From NCBI GenBank assembly GCA_030686995.1, contig CM060708.1, positions 259,970,044-260,034,043 on the forward strand: a stretch of DNA of 64,000 bases. Reading direction: 5' to 3'. The position numbers were made by a program, and so were the translations under genes. Below the pieces are notes generated by a model, which saw nothing but the letters and a program-made list of their open reading frames with translations, was not told the DNA's origin and did not search any database. This stretch comes from Artemisia argyi (taxonomy: Eukaryota > Streptophyta > Magnoliopsida > Asterales > Asteraceae). This document shows, piece after piece, positions 51,373 to 63,398 of the stretch. Position 1 is the stretch's first letter, and every line of letters starts with the position of its first letter.

Positions 51373-53652
51373 GGGTCGGTCATCACGGTTGATTGACGTC
51401 TTCATCTTTGTCGTTGACTTGTGACATGTAAAACTTTAGACGTCTTCAAAATTGTAGTGTAATGAATGCACTTTGCTCTATGTCTTTGTTCTTTGGTGAT
51501 GCTGTAGTGATTGTGTTATGAAGTAGTCTGCCGTTCGTCACTCCTGCTTCTGTGGTGGTTGTCCGCCATTCCAACATACTCATACATCTTTTGACTTAGA
51601 CTTTCACGTGCACGAAGTTCCTTTACATACTCTAAGATCTTTAGTCTTTATACTTTGTAGATTCTTCTTATTGGCGTAGAATCTTTTGTTGAACTTTGTG
51701 GTGCTAAGATCTTTGGGGGAGCTATCATTTGCTTCAAGATGTATGTATGAGCATGTTGGAATCTACCATCATGGAGGTGATGTACCTGCAAGTAAACAGT
51801 TAGCAATAAACAACCGGTACTTACAGATAAGGAATTAGAGTTCGTCAACAGCATAGTGTGAAGACTCCTTCTAATCCTTATCAAGGCCGTTCCCATATCA
51901 GATACTCCCGAGGGAGCTTACGAGACCTACTAAGTAGCTCAATGACTGGGTGAGTCGCTGGGGATCACTCCACGACTGTAGACTGCTATGGAACCACCGC
52001 GAACACTAAGCGTAACCCTTGTGGGGTTACCGAAGTGACCTGCTGTCAGGGCTGTTTGATGTTAACCCTGGTAGGTATTTCCGTTCAATCATTGAGAAAT
52101 ACATTTGTAATTCTCTCATAAACGTTCTCGGCAGATTGCTAAGATCTGCGAAGGACTCGATAATTTACAGCTGGTGTCCATTGATGTAGAACACCAGTTG
52201 TAGAAATACTAAGTGTTCCTAAGAGATCTTTTGATGTATCTCATGGCTCTAGACTCGAAAAGTGCACACTTAGGTTTCCTATGCGGAGACTAGGGAGGGG
52301 TCTCCTGGTTCAATATCAACCATCTCTAAGAGATAGGTCGATAGATTACACTGGTTCCCCGTGAGAATGAAACAAGCTCTTTTAAGAGAACTTGAGTGGT
52401 TAAGAATGTTTAGTGCATTGCGTCACTGGGTCCATGACGACTTTATCTTCAATACCGGTGTCGCCTTAGCAACAACCAGTAGCATATGAGTTGAACCCGG
52501 TGTCTGCCCTAAGGTTGAACATATGGAGGGCTATTTCTTTTCACCCTTTTCTTTACTTTTCTTTTTAATTCTTTAACTCCTTCTTTTCCTTTCATTCTTT
52601 TCTCCTTTTTCATATCATACCTAAGGACTTCTAATTCTAACTATGGGAGATGTCCTTGGGTAGATCCCTCCGGCTCTGGCGGATCATAGGACGGTTATTC
52701 CTATCTTAATCACCTTATAACTCCTTGATTAACCGACAGTAGCCAAGAAACTTTTGATTGAAAATCTCTCAAAGTGTTTGTGATAATCAAATATTTTGGT
52801 TAACACTTTGAGAGTTTTGTGTACACTTTTGAAGGGCTCCCCCTTCACATGTGCTCACGAGTATTTAATAAATTTGCACATGCGGGAGGAGCAAGCATTT
52901 TGAATTGATCCACTTTCAGTGAACAAGACCGATTTGAGACACGCTTACATCACTAGTTAGACTAGCTTGAAGTTATTACCCGGCCTGGTCAAGTCCACAG
53001 AAAGTTTCTCGAGGCGGTACATTTCTACTAAGACAAATCCTTTTTGAGACACGCTTACGTGGTTAGTTAAAGAGATCCATTGTCAGCTTTTAGGTGACAA
53101 CTAGCTCTAGTAGCTAACTTGATGTTATTACCCGTCGAGGATAAGTCTTTTCGATATTACTAACTTTTATTGTCTCGTCAATTCCTGGGTCAATTCTGAG
53201 TCTAGCTCGCACATGATACAACTTTTATCCTTTTGACTACTTATATTTTAATTACTTTTTCATTTTCTCCCCCTCAAAAATAGCATATAACATGATATTT
53301 TTGACAATCTTTTAGATTAAAATATGCCTTTTTGAGTCTTATGGGGAGATTCACCAAGAACTTTTGATTTTAGAACAAAGTATTTTGGTTTTGACAAGTG
53401 CTCCCCCTCAACAAGTGATTAGGTCTTATTGGGTGAAATACTTGTCCTTTTGAGCAGAATTATGAAAAATCAGACAATATTTGATTAATTCTACTCAAAA
53501 GTAAGAAGCCTTCACTCCTTATATTAGGATTGAGGCACTGACGCGTACCTCAGGGTCCTTTCTTTACAAGTTCGGGTTGTGCACTGTAATGTGTGCACAA
53601 GCCATAATGAAGAATAGTATTTGACAAATCAAATCAAGTTCTTACATATTTG
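51373..53652 (-). other. 3' non-coding region of Sirevirus-like Copia
   Basis: 2.3 kb without a conserved frame. It contains three extra CTCCCCCT motifs (52837, 53267, 53401), a pyrimidine-rich patch (about 52533-52612), and two diverged copies of a block opening GAGACACGCTTAC (about 52936 and 53047). Confidence 0.7.
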
Positions 53653-56600
53653 CTACCATTCTGGTCTCTGAAATGTCAACACCAGGAATCCAGGTCTGCC
53701 TCCAACATAGCTTTCTAATCTCCTGAACTGATCCCTACGCTTCAACCGGTTCTCAATCCTTGTAATGAATCTGCGAGCCTCTCTGGCCTCATCGGTATTC
53801 CACCTTTTGGATTTGCCCAGTGCTAAGTCATCCAATCTGCTTTTGATTCCATCTCTGACGAACTTCAGGGTTTCATCACAGAACTTATGGATTTCTTCAT
53901 AGGCCATGAAGCAGTTTCAACCGTTTACACTGCGGTATGTGAACCCAAATGCCGGATGCCTGATCAAGGAGTATTGAGATAGGTGTTGAAGGTTGGGGAT
54001 GTTGAACATATTAGGTTTGGTGAGATTCAGCTTCTTTTGATAACTTTCCACTCCCAGTTGAAGATCTTCTACTCTTTCTCTGATGACTATTTGTCTGATG
54101 AAGATTAGGAGAGCTGTGATAAAGGAAAGCTGCATAGGTTTGGGTAAGTTGCAAAGCTTTCCTTGAACTTTGAGCAGATACATATCTTCTATGTCGTTGA
54201 GGAGTAATCGTGGAAAGTCTGACTCGGAAATCTCGTACTCTTTTTCATCAAGTCTTTTGAGTACTATTTTGTTGAGGAAGAGGTACCCAAAGTGAGTGAC
54301 TGTCGAAATGAACTGAATCGAGACTATCTTCAACTCACTTGTCACATTACCCATCGTCTGATTAAGTCTGCTGCTTCGATAATACTGTGCCCGGTTATCT
54401 GGCCAATGATGTATACCATAGAGTGCGTTCCGGTCATAGTCAACAACTTTATCGATGAATAAGGTAGAGGCTTCTTCTTCGATGGCATTGTTGAGGTATC
54501 TAGCTGCAGGGAGGAAGGTAAGTGATGTGGCGTACTTCTTCTCAATCTTGCTGCCGTGTTGTAGAAATTCCAAGTCGTTGTTGAAGAAGAACTTGTAAGG
54601 GATCTTGGGTTCCTTTAGCTTTCCAATCATAGGCAGTGGTTTGGACCAGTCAGTTATGTATGGCGCGGTTTTCCTTGTGACCGGATCGACGTGAGATTCA
54701 GAATTGATCCAGTGAATATTGCTTGACATAGCTCGAGCAATATTTTCTAGATGACACTCAAGTTCGATGGAGTTAGCAGACCGATCTTTCAGAAGATTGA
54801 ACGCATCATCCTTGATTCTTCGTAGCTCTTTCTTGTTCATCTTTTTCATATGAAACTTATGTTGAATCAACTGAGCGTATTCCACTGTTCGACCATCGAG
54901 AGGTTCTTGATCGTCTGCAAGTGGTGGTTGTGAATTAATCATCTTGTCAAACCAGGAGTAATCGGCAGTTTCGTCTTCGTCAAGCCATTTAAGAATGGTT
55001 TTCGGTTTCTTAGGTTCTGTGCCTTTTGAAGAGGTGTCCGGTTTGTGCTGATGATGTTTTCGTTTCCTTTCTTTCTTCTTTGTAGATGACGGTTCTGGTA
55101 CTTCATCGGGCTATGGAATCTCGTCTCCGCCTGTGTATACAAAGCGGTCATGGGCTTTATGACCGGAACCAGATGCCTTGGGTTGTTGTGTAGATGTAGT
55201 TGTAGTTGGAGGAATGACTGGTTCTTTTGGTTGAGATGAGGGTCCTTCGGCTTGCTTTTGTTTCTTTGCCTGAGAGTTAGGATCCTGATCTTCATCATCT
55301 CTTGGACGTTTCAGTTTATCGGCCTCAGTGCTGCAGGTCTCTTTAGACATCTTGGCTTTCAAAGCTTCCAGGACTTTAGCTTCTTCAGGTGACAATGTGA
55401 ACTTACTTGCCAATTTGTCTAAGAGCTGGGTTTCTAATTCGTCCATTGATAACCCCGGTTGTGGTAAAGTTGATTTGTCAGCTCGAAGAGTAAATGAGGT
55501 AGATCTGATCATTTTCTTGACTGCTTGTTCTGCAAACTTGGTGAGTTCATCTCTCATAGGTGCCAGCAACTCTTTTAATTCAGCAACTAAGTGTTGTTCC
55601 ATGTACTGATGTGCTTGAGCAGCTAATGTGGCTTACAAGTTCTCTTGCACATCCTTAGCTAAGAAGGTGTCAACCTTTTCTTGCAGCTCCTGAACATTTG
55701 TGTTAAGCTTTGTCAACTCAGCAACTTGACTTGCTAGTGATGCAACCTGATCTTCTAATTTGCTTTTCTTATCCTGAACTCTTCTGAAAGCTTTCTTAAT
55801 CAACTTGGATGCAGCAGAGGCTTTTGTACTTGCTGGTTTCTTGATTGATTCGTCATGGGTAGATTCGGATGCTGGAGGTGATGATTGTGAAGATTCAATG
55901 TGGGTGGTTACGTCCCTATCATCTCCTCTTTGTGATTCAGGTTTATCAACATTCTTATCTTTGGCTGCTTCCTCCAGTATTCTTTGTTCTTCAGCCAGTC
56001 TGTCAGCCTCTGCTTAAAGCTTTTGTTCTTCGGCTAATTTGGCTGCTTCTGCCTTAAGTCTAAGATCTTCTGCAAGCTTGGCTTCTTCTTCTTCTTTTCT
56101 TAGCTTATCTTCTGCCAGTTTGGCTGCCTCTTCTGCCTTTCTGCTTTCTTCCATACGAATTGTTTCTTCCAATTTGGCTTGTGCTAGCTCCTCAAGCCTA
56201 GCCTCTTCAACTTCTTGCTTTCTCTTTAACTCTTCTTCTTGAGCCCTTTCTCTGAGCTCCATTTCTTCCATAGTCAAAAGATATGGAGCATCAGTATCCA
56301 TGTGATCCTCCTCTTCCTCTTCTCCTGTTGCTGAAGCATTGAGCATTTCTACGTCTGTAGGTGATACTGTGGGGGTGTCGTAGACAATCAAAGCAGCATT
56401 GGTTCCTGTAGTGGATTCAGGAATTCTGCTTGATCCGCCTGCTTCGTTTGTTTGAGAGAACAAAGGAGGTAGAGGTTGATCAGCTTGAAAAGCATCAATT
56501 TTGCTGTGGAGGATACCCAAATTAAGAGCTCTTTCATTTTCTTCTTCTACTGAAAGGCCTATGTTTGAGTGAGCAGATTCTTGTTCAGTTGTCATTGGTT

Positions 56601-57942
56601 CCTTCAACTTCTCTTTCCTGATCCTTTCTTCTTCCAATTTTGTGTCTGCTTCAGTAAACGGTCTTTGATTGAGATTTGTTGGGCATGCAGCATTATCAGC
56701 AAATTCATCAATGTCTTTGTCCCAATCTTCGAAAGTCATGTCCCTATCATCAATATCTTCAAGATTAACCTTCTTGTCGATGTTTGCATAGGCTTCCCTA
56801 TAAACTGGACCTTCGTCGGATTCGGTTTCTGAGTCAGACGATTTTGGAGAAGGTGGTTGTGTGGGTTCAGGAATGGATTCAGGTTTCTTGACTGGAATTC
56901 TTAACTTGAGTGTACCCCTCTTTTGTTTAGATTTGGTAGAACTACCAGAGCTCCCAGACTTGCTACCTTTCTTCCCTTTCTTCTACATGCACGAAGGTAG
57001 AATTACTTTGTCTAAGAACCAAACTTTGTCTTCCTTGAGTGCTTGAACGTAGTACTTGTAATTCTTACACAGCTTCACTTTATCATTCAAGAGACAAGCG
57101 GGAAAAGGTTTCCCTTGTTTACGAGTGCTGGTGTCAAGTCTCTTGATTTATCTGAGAGTGTCCTCATTTCTGAAAGTGTGCCTGGCTTCATCATCTAGTC
57201 TTTGTGGAATATCGTCATACTCACGAAGGAAGCTTTCGATGAGTAATTTGGTGAAACGAACAAATGGAATGTTGGTGGTTTTGTGTTGTATGTGCCACAC
57301 AAGATCTTCCCAAATAATGCTAGCATAATCCACCTTCTTGACGTTTGCCATGGCCCAGAAAAGTTTGAGGTGTTGGAGCTTGGGGTGTTCGTGACCAGTG
57401 TCTCTTCCAGATAACGACTTAGCAATCAGGATGTACAATGTTCTCCATGGTTGTGGAAGAAATCTGATGTTGACCTTAGAATGTCTAGTCACTACTTCTT
57501 CTGATTCATCGTAACCAATATCCCGTAACCATTCAATCAACTCTTCCTCATTAGGTACTTGATCGTATTCTTCATCAGGGCCAAGTTCGGGTAAACCAAG
57601 AACATTCCGAAGAGTATCGATGTCCACAATAACTTGTCTGTTATGAAGCATGCAAGTGAAGGACTCTTCCCCAAGGTCTAGCTGAAGTGTGTGCCAAAAT
57701 TGGTGTATGTAGAAGCAGGCCACTGATGCTGACTTGGTGAATAGGATTTTGTTCGGGTGATAGAGGAGAGCATCCACAGCTACAATGCATGAAGATTCAT
57801 TGCACGTGATTTTGTTGAAGTTGATTCTTAAGTTGTTCTTGCCTATCTTTCTGGTGTAATCTTCGGGAAAGGTTTCTTCCCAGGAGAGTTTTGGTTTAGG
57901 TTCAGGTTCTGGTCCATATGGAATGTCATTGTGTTGTGCCAT
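53653..57942 (-). pseudogene. third long frame of the Copia element (env position), unknown function
   Basis: About 1430 codons in one phase from ATG (57942) to TAG (53653-53655), broken by six in-frame stops: TAA 57148, TAG 56983, TAA 56014, TAA 55633, TAG 55111 and TGA 53917. I see no frameshift. The N-terminal 260 residues form a globular domain (MAQHNDIPYG..., NIRFLPQPWRTLYILIAKSL, IPFVRFTKLLIESFLREY) that resembles proteins linked to Copia elements in Asteraceae and other plant transposon proteins, from memory. Next come an acidic region, a Glu/Ala/Lys-rich coiled coil (nt about 56280-55960), a second helical stretch, basic nuclear-signal-like segments (KRPRDDEDQ, KKKERKRKHH), and a second globular domain (54942-53920). 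There is no signal peptide and no convincing membrane anchor, so an envelope role is unlikely. Confidence 0.75.
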
Positions 57943-59277
57943 CTGAATTGATCATAAACAAACACAAACATAGCAATGATATACTTTGTTAGCTCAGACA
58001 TTCAATTACATGATTGTGTAGATTATTGAATTGATCAGTGGGTGTGTATAAACTGTTGTTATATGATAAACTTGTGGTTTTAGAAGTTAACACTTAGAAG
58101 AAACTTATAACAATCTAGTCACAACATGAGTTAACTATTACAAGAGTTTACACTTTTGAAATTTTACAACACTTAGACAAATTTCTTGAATTTTGACAAT
58201 GTTACGCGTAAGATTGAAAAATCCTACGCATAACATTTCTTATGCGTAAGAAATCATATTACGCGTAAGAAAACAAAAGCTACGCATAACATCTATTTTA
58301 CGCGTAAGTGCAATCTTTTGCGTAGGATTCATCTTATGCGTAAGAATTAATCTTATGCGTAAGAATGAAGCTTAAGCAAAGGATTGAACCTTATGCGTAA
58401 GATAAGACTTATGCGTAAAATTTGACTTATGCGTAAGATAAAATCTTATGCGTAAGAAAAACTTATGCGTAAGAAAAATCTTTTGCGTAAACATTGTCTT
58501 ATCCAAGACAATGTTTTTCAAACGTGTCGAATCTTACGCGTAAGATTCAATCTTACGCATAGGATGAGTATCTTATGCGTAGAAACGTCTTTAACAAAAA
58601 TCACCTTTGAAAAAATGTGTCTTTTGATTCCTGAAAGTGTAAAACACAACCACTGATCAAAATTCATTCCAACACACTTAAGACACACAATTTTACGCGT
58701 AAACATGTCAGAAACTCAAACTAACGCGTAGGATCGTATGAACACCAAATCACACTCGGATTCAAACATGTTTCTGGGTTAAAATTGGCATAGGGCAAGT
58801 GTTCCTAATATGCTAAGGGTCATGTGGACCAAATTATAACAACAATTATCTACAAAATCAAGAGTTCATAACTGCTAGTGTGTTCGAACCCTAAATCCAC
58901 GATTCAAGATCCTGAGTTGTTTATAAAGCAATTAAACCACACAATTGAGTTCCTAGGCATATATAAACACAATCCCCATCAACAATTTCAATCATAACAA
59001 TCAAAATCAGAAACCCCTAAAAATCACGCATGAACCCTAAATTCAAAATCAATCAATTAGAGTTTCTGGGTATGATTGAAGTTCACAAACATGTTTAGTA
59101 TCATCCTACAATCATTTCCCACTAACCAATTTAATCATTATCACAACAAATTTCTGGGTTCAATTTTACGCAAAACCCTAGATCAAATTTTAACGATTAA
59201 GACAAATTGAGCCGTTGGATTAAGATGAAATTTAGAACCCTTGTATAGAATCATGATCAAAACGTATTGTTACTTAC
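57943..59277 (-). other. intron-like segment before the third frame
   Basis: On the minus strand a donor CT|GTAAGTAAC (exon end 59278) and an acceptor CAATTCAG|ATGGC (AG at 57944-57943) bound 1335 bp. The acceptor AG touches the ATG of the third frame. Upstream sequence (about 59420-59278) reads like a plant 5' leader. This suggests a spliced transcript for the third frame, but splicing is inferred from sequence only. Confidence 0.5.
58202..58732. repeat. 20-copy TTATGCGTAAG array, 18-19-bp spacing
   Basis: Copies of TTATGCGTAAG, TTACGCGTAAG or close variants begin at 58202, 58224, 58240, 58259, 58280, 58298, 58317, 58334, 58353, 58391, 58409, 58427, 58446, 58463, 58481, 58534, 58553, 58573, 58693 and 58722. 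Most steps are 16-22 bp, and the 38-bp gap holds a degenerate copy (CTTAAGCAAAG). The motif is nearly palindromic (CTTACGCGTAAG). It lies wholly within the intron-like segment. Confidence 0.9.
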
Positions 59278-59888
59278 AGATTTGAAGAACAATGGATGGA
59301 TTGGAAGGATGATTTTGAATCGTTGATTATGGTTGGTGAAAAATTAAATGTGTGTAACTGTTTTTGAATGAGTGGTCAATTTTAGGTTTTGACCAAGGTT
59401 AATAATAGTTTCATTATTTGACAATTTTGGCCCCTTAACCTTATGTAACATTCAATCTTAATGTCCAATTAACTCACATTTTATCTTTCGTTAACTACAC
59501 CAAGTCTACGACAAGAACAACTTGTGGAATTTTACTCCCCCTCGACCTTAGACCGAAGTCTCTAAAAATTGAAATTAATAATAATGGTCAAGGAAAGTAT
59601 CCCGAAAAACTTTTTGAAGCATCACTTTTGATAAAACATAATATATTTGGTAAAATGCAAGTACGTAGTAATTATTAAGAAAAATTGAAAAATATTTTAC
59701 CTCCCCCTCAACACTTGTTTTTAGATCATATTTGAAGACGTTTATGAAAAATAGTGTTAACAAGAGTGGTCGTACTTGCATTTTTTTTTTGAAAAGAACA
59801 AAAATCTTTTTGTGTTTTTGTTTTGTTTTATATTTTTGTATTTTGTGTTTGGAAAAATATTTACAAAGATAGTTTTGATGTTTGACGA
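59278..59888 (-). other. spacer after pol with two polypurine-like motifs
   Basis: Non-coding. AGGGGGAG (minus strand) occurs at 59701-59708 and 59535-59542. A 105-codon frame here is low-complexity (Lys/Tyr/Phe) and not convincing. The last about 140 bases look like a leader upstream of the splice donor. Confidence 0.5.
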
Positions 59889-62800
59889 TCAATTGTGTTT
59901 TAAAAATTTTTCCAGATCATCTGGAGTCAAACATCGCATACCAATTTGGTGAACTAGACTAGCAAACCTTGATGGTGCTAAGGATTTGGTAAGTAAGTCT
60001 GCCAATTGATACTCAGTCCCAACAAAATATAATTCAATGGTACCCTTTTCAACATGCTCTTTGATGAAGTGATATTGGAGATCAATGTGTTTGGATTTGC
60101 AGTGATGAACTGTGTTGCAAGAGATAGCAATGGCACTTTTGGAGTCACAGTAGATCGGAATCTTGTTGAACAGGTAGCCATAATCCTTAAGTTGTGATCT
60201 CATCCAGATGACTTGAGCACAACAAGCAGACATAGCTACATATTCAGATTCTGTTGACGACAGTGATGTGCAATCCTGCTTCTTTGATTGCCATGACACA
60301 AGTTTATCTCTGAGAAACTGTAATCCACCAGATGTACTTTTGCGTGTGTCTAAACATCCTGCATGATCAGCATCTGAAAAAGCAATTAGTTCTAAACCGG
60401 AATCCTTCGGATACCAGATTCCCAAGTTAATGGTTCCCTTTATGTATCGAAGGATTCTTTTAACCTCACTGAGGTGTTTTTCAGTTGGTTTGGACTGATA
60501 GCAAGAGCACATGTAGACAGCAAATACTATATCAGGTCTACTAGCTGTGAGATACATGAGTGACCCAATCATACTGCGGTATTTGGTAGGGTCAACAGGT
60601 GTCCCATGTAAGTCAGCATCTAGTTTTGTGGTATAGCCCATTGGTGTATTATAAGTATCACAGCTCATCATTCCATGTTTCTTTAAAATTTCTAGAGCAT
60701 ATTTGGACTGATTTATAAAAATTCCACGGGGTGATTGATGAACTTGTAGTCCTAGAAAGAACGAAAGTTCACCCATCATGGACATTTCAAAATTATCTTT
60801 CATTAATTTTGCAAAATCATTAGAGAAACTTCTTTTTGTTGAGGCAAAAATTATGTCATCGACATAGATTTGAACAACAAGTAAGTCCTCCCCGTAGGTT
60901 TTTGTAAATAGTGTTGGATCCACCGAACCTTTAGAAAATTTATTGGCCAGCAAGAAAGTGGACAGTTTGTCATACCACGCCCGTGGGGCTTGCATAAGTC
61001 CGTAGAGTGCCTTTTTGAGTCGGTAAACGTGATTAGGACGCTCAGGATCAACGAAGTCGTCTGGTTGGCTTACATAAACTTCTTCTCGGAGTTCTCCATT
61101 AAGAAATGCTGTTTTCACATCCATTTGGTAAACAACCATGTTCCTGTGTACAGCATAGGCCAAAAAGATCCGAACAGCTTCATGTCTAGCCACTGGAGCA
61201 AAGGATTCTGCAAAATCAGGTCCTTCTAGTTGGGAGTATCCTTTCGCTACCAGGCGTGATTTGTTACGTATGACAGTGCCTTCTGCATCTAGCTTATTTT
61301 TCCAAATCCATTTTAACCCGATGACAAAGACTCCGTCAGGTCTTTCAACTAATTCCCAGACTTCTAATCGTATGAATTGCTGAAATTCCTCTTGCATAGA
61401 TTCAATCCAGTTGTCATAAGTCATTGCTTCTTTAATGTTCTTAGGTTCTTCTTGACAAACTGTGAGTGCATAGATACAAGTTTCTCCATCAGTGTGAAGT
61501 CGTTGTCTTGTCATTACAGGTGCATCTGGATGGCCAATAATATGAACTAGTGGATGGTCTCGAGTCCATTTGTGTGTCGAAGGGTGTAGTTGATAAGTAT
61601 CTCGCATGTTAGTAGGATCCAAATTGCGTGTGGACGACTCCGCTACTTCAGGAAATGTTGGAGCTGGTGCAAACGGGTTAAAGAACGCATTAGGATCATG
61701 CTCTGTGGGTTGTGGAACTGATTGTAGTGTAGGAGCTTCAGCTGATTGTCGTGAGTTGGAAGCAGTTTGTTCTGCTGTAAATGGTGATGCAATTGGAGGA
61801 CCGTCTTTCTCAACAGTTGTAGTAGTTTGTTGAGGTGAGTCAGGTACTTGAATATTTTCAGGTTGAGCAGCGGGATTGGGTGAGACCTTAGTAGAACGGT
61901 ATTCAATTGTATCATCAAACAGTGGAGCAAACAAGGTTTCCAATTCTTTGCGGTTGAGGGGCAATGGTTCAGCTGAAGAGTCCGGAGAGTTAAGACGGTT
62001 GAATTCGGGTCCTAAGCTGTGTTGCTCAGAAGCCATTTGGGTGAGTTCATCAAAATTAGCGTGAATAGTTTCTTGAATTTCTCTTGTTCGACTATTCCAT
62101 ATCCGAAAACCTTTAGAATTTTCACAGTATCCAACAAACACTCCGATGTCAGCCTTTGCTTTAAGTTTACCTAAATCATCACGATCATTTTTCGGATAAC
62201 AAAGTGCTCCAAATACATGAAAGTAATCGATGTTCGGTTTTCTTTTGTGAACAATTTGATAAGGTGTTTTGCGATGGCTTTTTGTGATCATGCAACGGTT
62301 TTGGGTATAACATGCGGTTGAAACAGCTTCCGCGCATAAGTAATCTGGTAATTGAGCATTAATCAACATAGTTCTAGCAGCTTCCACTAACGTCATGTTG
62401 CGTCTTTCAACAACTCCATTCTGTTCTGGGCTTCTAGGAATAGATATTTGATGTTCAATTCCCACTTTCTCATAATATGACCGAAGTGTCTGATTTTTAA
62501 ATTCTGTTCCATTGTCAGTTCTGACTATTCGTACCGTGTTGCGTAACTGAACTTGAATTTTAGTGAGAAAGGTGATGATCATTGAAGGAGCCTGATCTTT
62601 ACTTCGTAAAAAATAAACCCAGGTCCATCTGGAGTAATCATCCACAATTACAAGTATGTAGCGTTTACCGTTGATACTTTGAACACGCATCGGTCCACAC
62701 AAATCCATATGAAGCAATTGTAAAACATGATTTGTACTGTTCTCAGATTTAGAAGGAAAATGAGCCCGAGTACTTTTTCCTTGTTCACAGGCTGAACATA

Positions 62801-63398
62801 AGTGATCTTTGGTAAAACGGAATCTTGGAAATCCATCAACAAGTTTGTAACAAGCAAGTTCAGTCATAGTTTTGAAATTCAAGTGCGAAAGACGTTTGTG
62901 CCATAACCAAGATTTAGTCGATTCCGCTTTGGAGAGATGACATATCGGAGATGTAGCAATCATATCTGACATTGATATTGTATAAAGATTAGAACCACGT
63001 GAGCCAGACATTAGATCGTTTCCTTGTAAGTCACGAACGAAACAAGTTTTCTCACGAAATGCAACTTCTAGATCCCCATCACAAAATTGACCAACAGAGA
63101 AAAGGTTGTGTCCAAGGCCTTCCACATAATAAACACGACTGATTTCAATGTTCCCACTGACATAGTCACCATATCCCATGATTAAAGCGTAATGATCATT
63201 CCTGAATCTGACAGTACCAATGAACTTTGAGACAAAGTTGTTTAACAGTTTGAGATTGCTTGTCATATGTCGGGTGCATCCGCTATCAACAATCCAGAGA
63301 ACAATCTGTACCACCTGCATCACAAGAAGACGACAAGGATGGAACAGAAGTAAGGGTGGAACCCAAAGAAAGTGCGGGTTCCTGTTGGTTAGAAGCAC
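59889..63398 (-). CDS. Copia pol: protease, integrase, RT, RNase H
   Basis: An open frame of 1169 codons. The first 34 or so codons are open frame overlapping the gag/linker frame. The protease motif is [13 protein letters not shown]. The GAG-pre-integrase finger is [11 protein letters not shown]...CSACEQGKS. Integrase has catalytic residues in [19 protein letters not shown] and [10 protein letters not shown] has [20 protein letters not shown] and the catalytic [11 protein letters not shown]. RNase H follows with [20 protein letters not shown] and [13 protein letters not shown], ending in the usual [11 protein letters not shown] region and a stop at 59889-59891. No nonsense codon interrupts it, unlike the third frame. 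Minus strand, same orientation as the third frame downstream. It carries out proteolysis, cDNA synthesis and integration. Confidence 0.92.
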   Translation of the reverse strand: MLLTNRNPHFLWVPPLLLFHPCRLLVMQVVQIVLWIVDSGCTRHMTSNLKLLNNFVSKFIGTVRFRNDHYALIMGYGDYVSGNIEISRVYYVEGLGHNLFSVGQFCDGDLEVAFREKTCFVRDLQGNDLMSGSRGSNLYTISMSDMIATSPICHLSKAESTKSWLWHKRLSHLNFKTMTELACYKLVDGFPRFRFTKDHLCSACEQGKSTRAHFPSKSENSTNHVLQLLHMDLCGPMRVQSINGKRYILVIVDDYSRWTWVYFLRSKDQAPSMIITFLTKIQVQLRNTVRIVRTDNGTEFKNQTLRSYYEKVGIEHQISIPRSPEQNGVVERRNMTLVEAARTMLINAQLPDYLCAEAVSTACYTQNRCMITKSHRKTPYQIVHKRKPNIDYFHVFGALCYPKNDRDDLGKLKAKADIGVFVGYCENSKGFRIWNSRTREIQETIHANFDELTQMASEQHSLGPEFNRLNSPDSSAEPLPLNRKELETLFAPLFDDTIEYRSTKVSPNPAAQPENIQVPDSPQQTTTTVEKDGPPIASPFTAEQTASNSRQSAEAPTLQSVPQPTEHDPNAFFNPFAPAPTFPEVAESSTRNLDPTNMRDTYQLHPSTHKWTRDHPLVHIIGHPDAPVMTRQRLHTDGETCIYALTVCQEEPKNIKEAMTYDNWIESMQEEFQQFIRLEVWELVERPDGVFVIGLKWIWKNKLDAEGTVIRNKSRLVAKGYSQLEGPDFAESFAPVARHEAVRIFLAYAVHRNMVVYQMDVKTAFLNGELREEVYVSQPDDFVDPERPNHVYRLKKALYGLMQAPRAWYDKLSTFLLANKFSKGSVDPTLFTKTYGEDLLVVQIYVDDIIFASTKRSFSNDFAKLMKDNFEMSMMGELSFFLGLQVHQSPRGIFINQSKYALEILKKHGMMSCDTYNTPMGYTTKLDADLHGTPVDPTKYRSMIGSLMYLTASRPDIVFAVYMCSCYQSKPTEKHLSEVKRILRYIKGTINLGIWYPKDSGLELIAFSDADHAGCLDTRKSTSGGLQFLRDKLVSWQSKKQDCTSLSSTESEYVAMSACCAQVIWMRSQLKDYGYLFNKIPIYCDSKSAIAISCNTVHHCKSKHIDLQYHFIKEHVEKGTIELYFVGTEYQLADLLTKSLAPSRFASLVHQIGMRCLTPDDLEKFLKHN

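Noticed and set aside
53653..57942. Envelope gene
   Set aside because: Position fits, but there is no signal peptide, cleavage site or membrane anchor. The one hydrophobic stretch (about 54080-54130) is short and inside a globular-looking region.
58202..58732. CRISPR-like array
   Set aside because: The repeat core is only about 11 bp, spacers are 5-10 bp and similar to each other, and the context is a plant retrotransposon. It is a minisatellite.
59575..59892. 105-codon frame after pol
   Set aside because: Low-complexity Lys/Phe/Tyr composition, overlaps the pol stop, and no recognisable domain.
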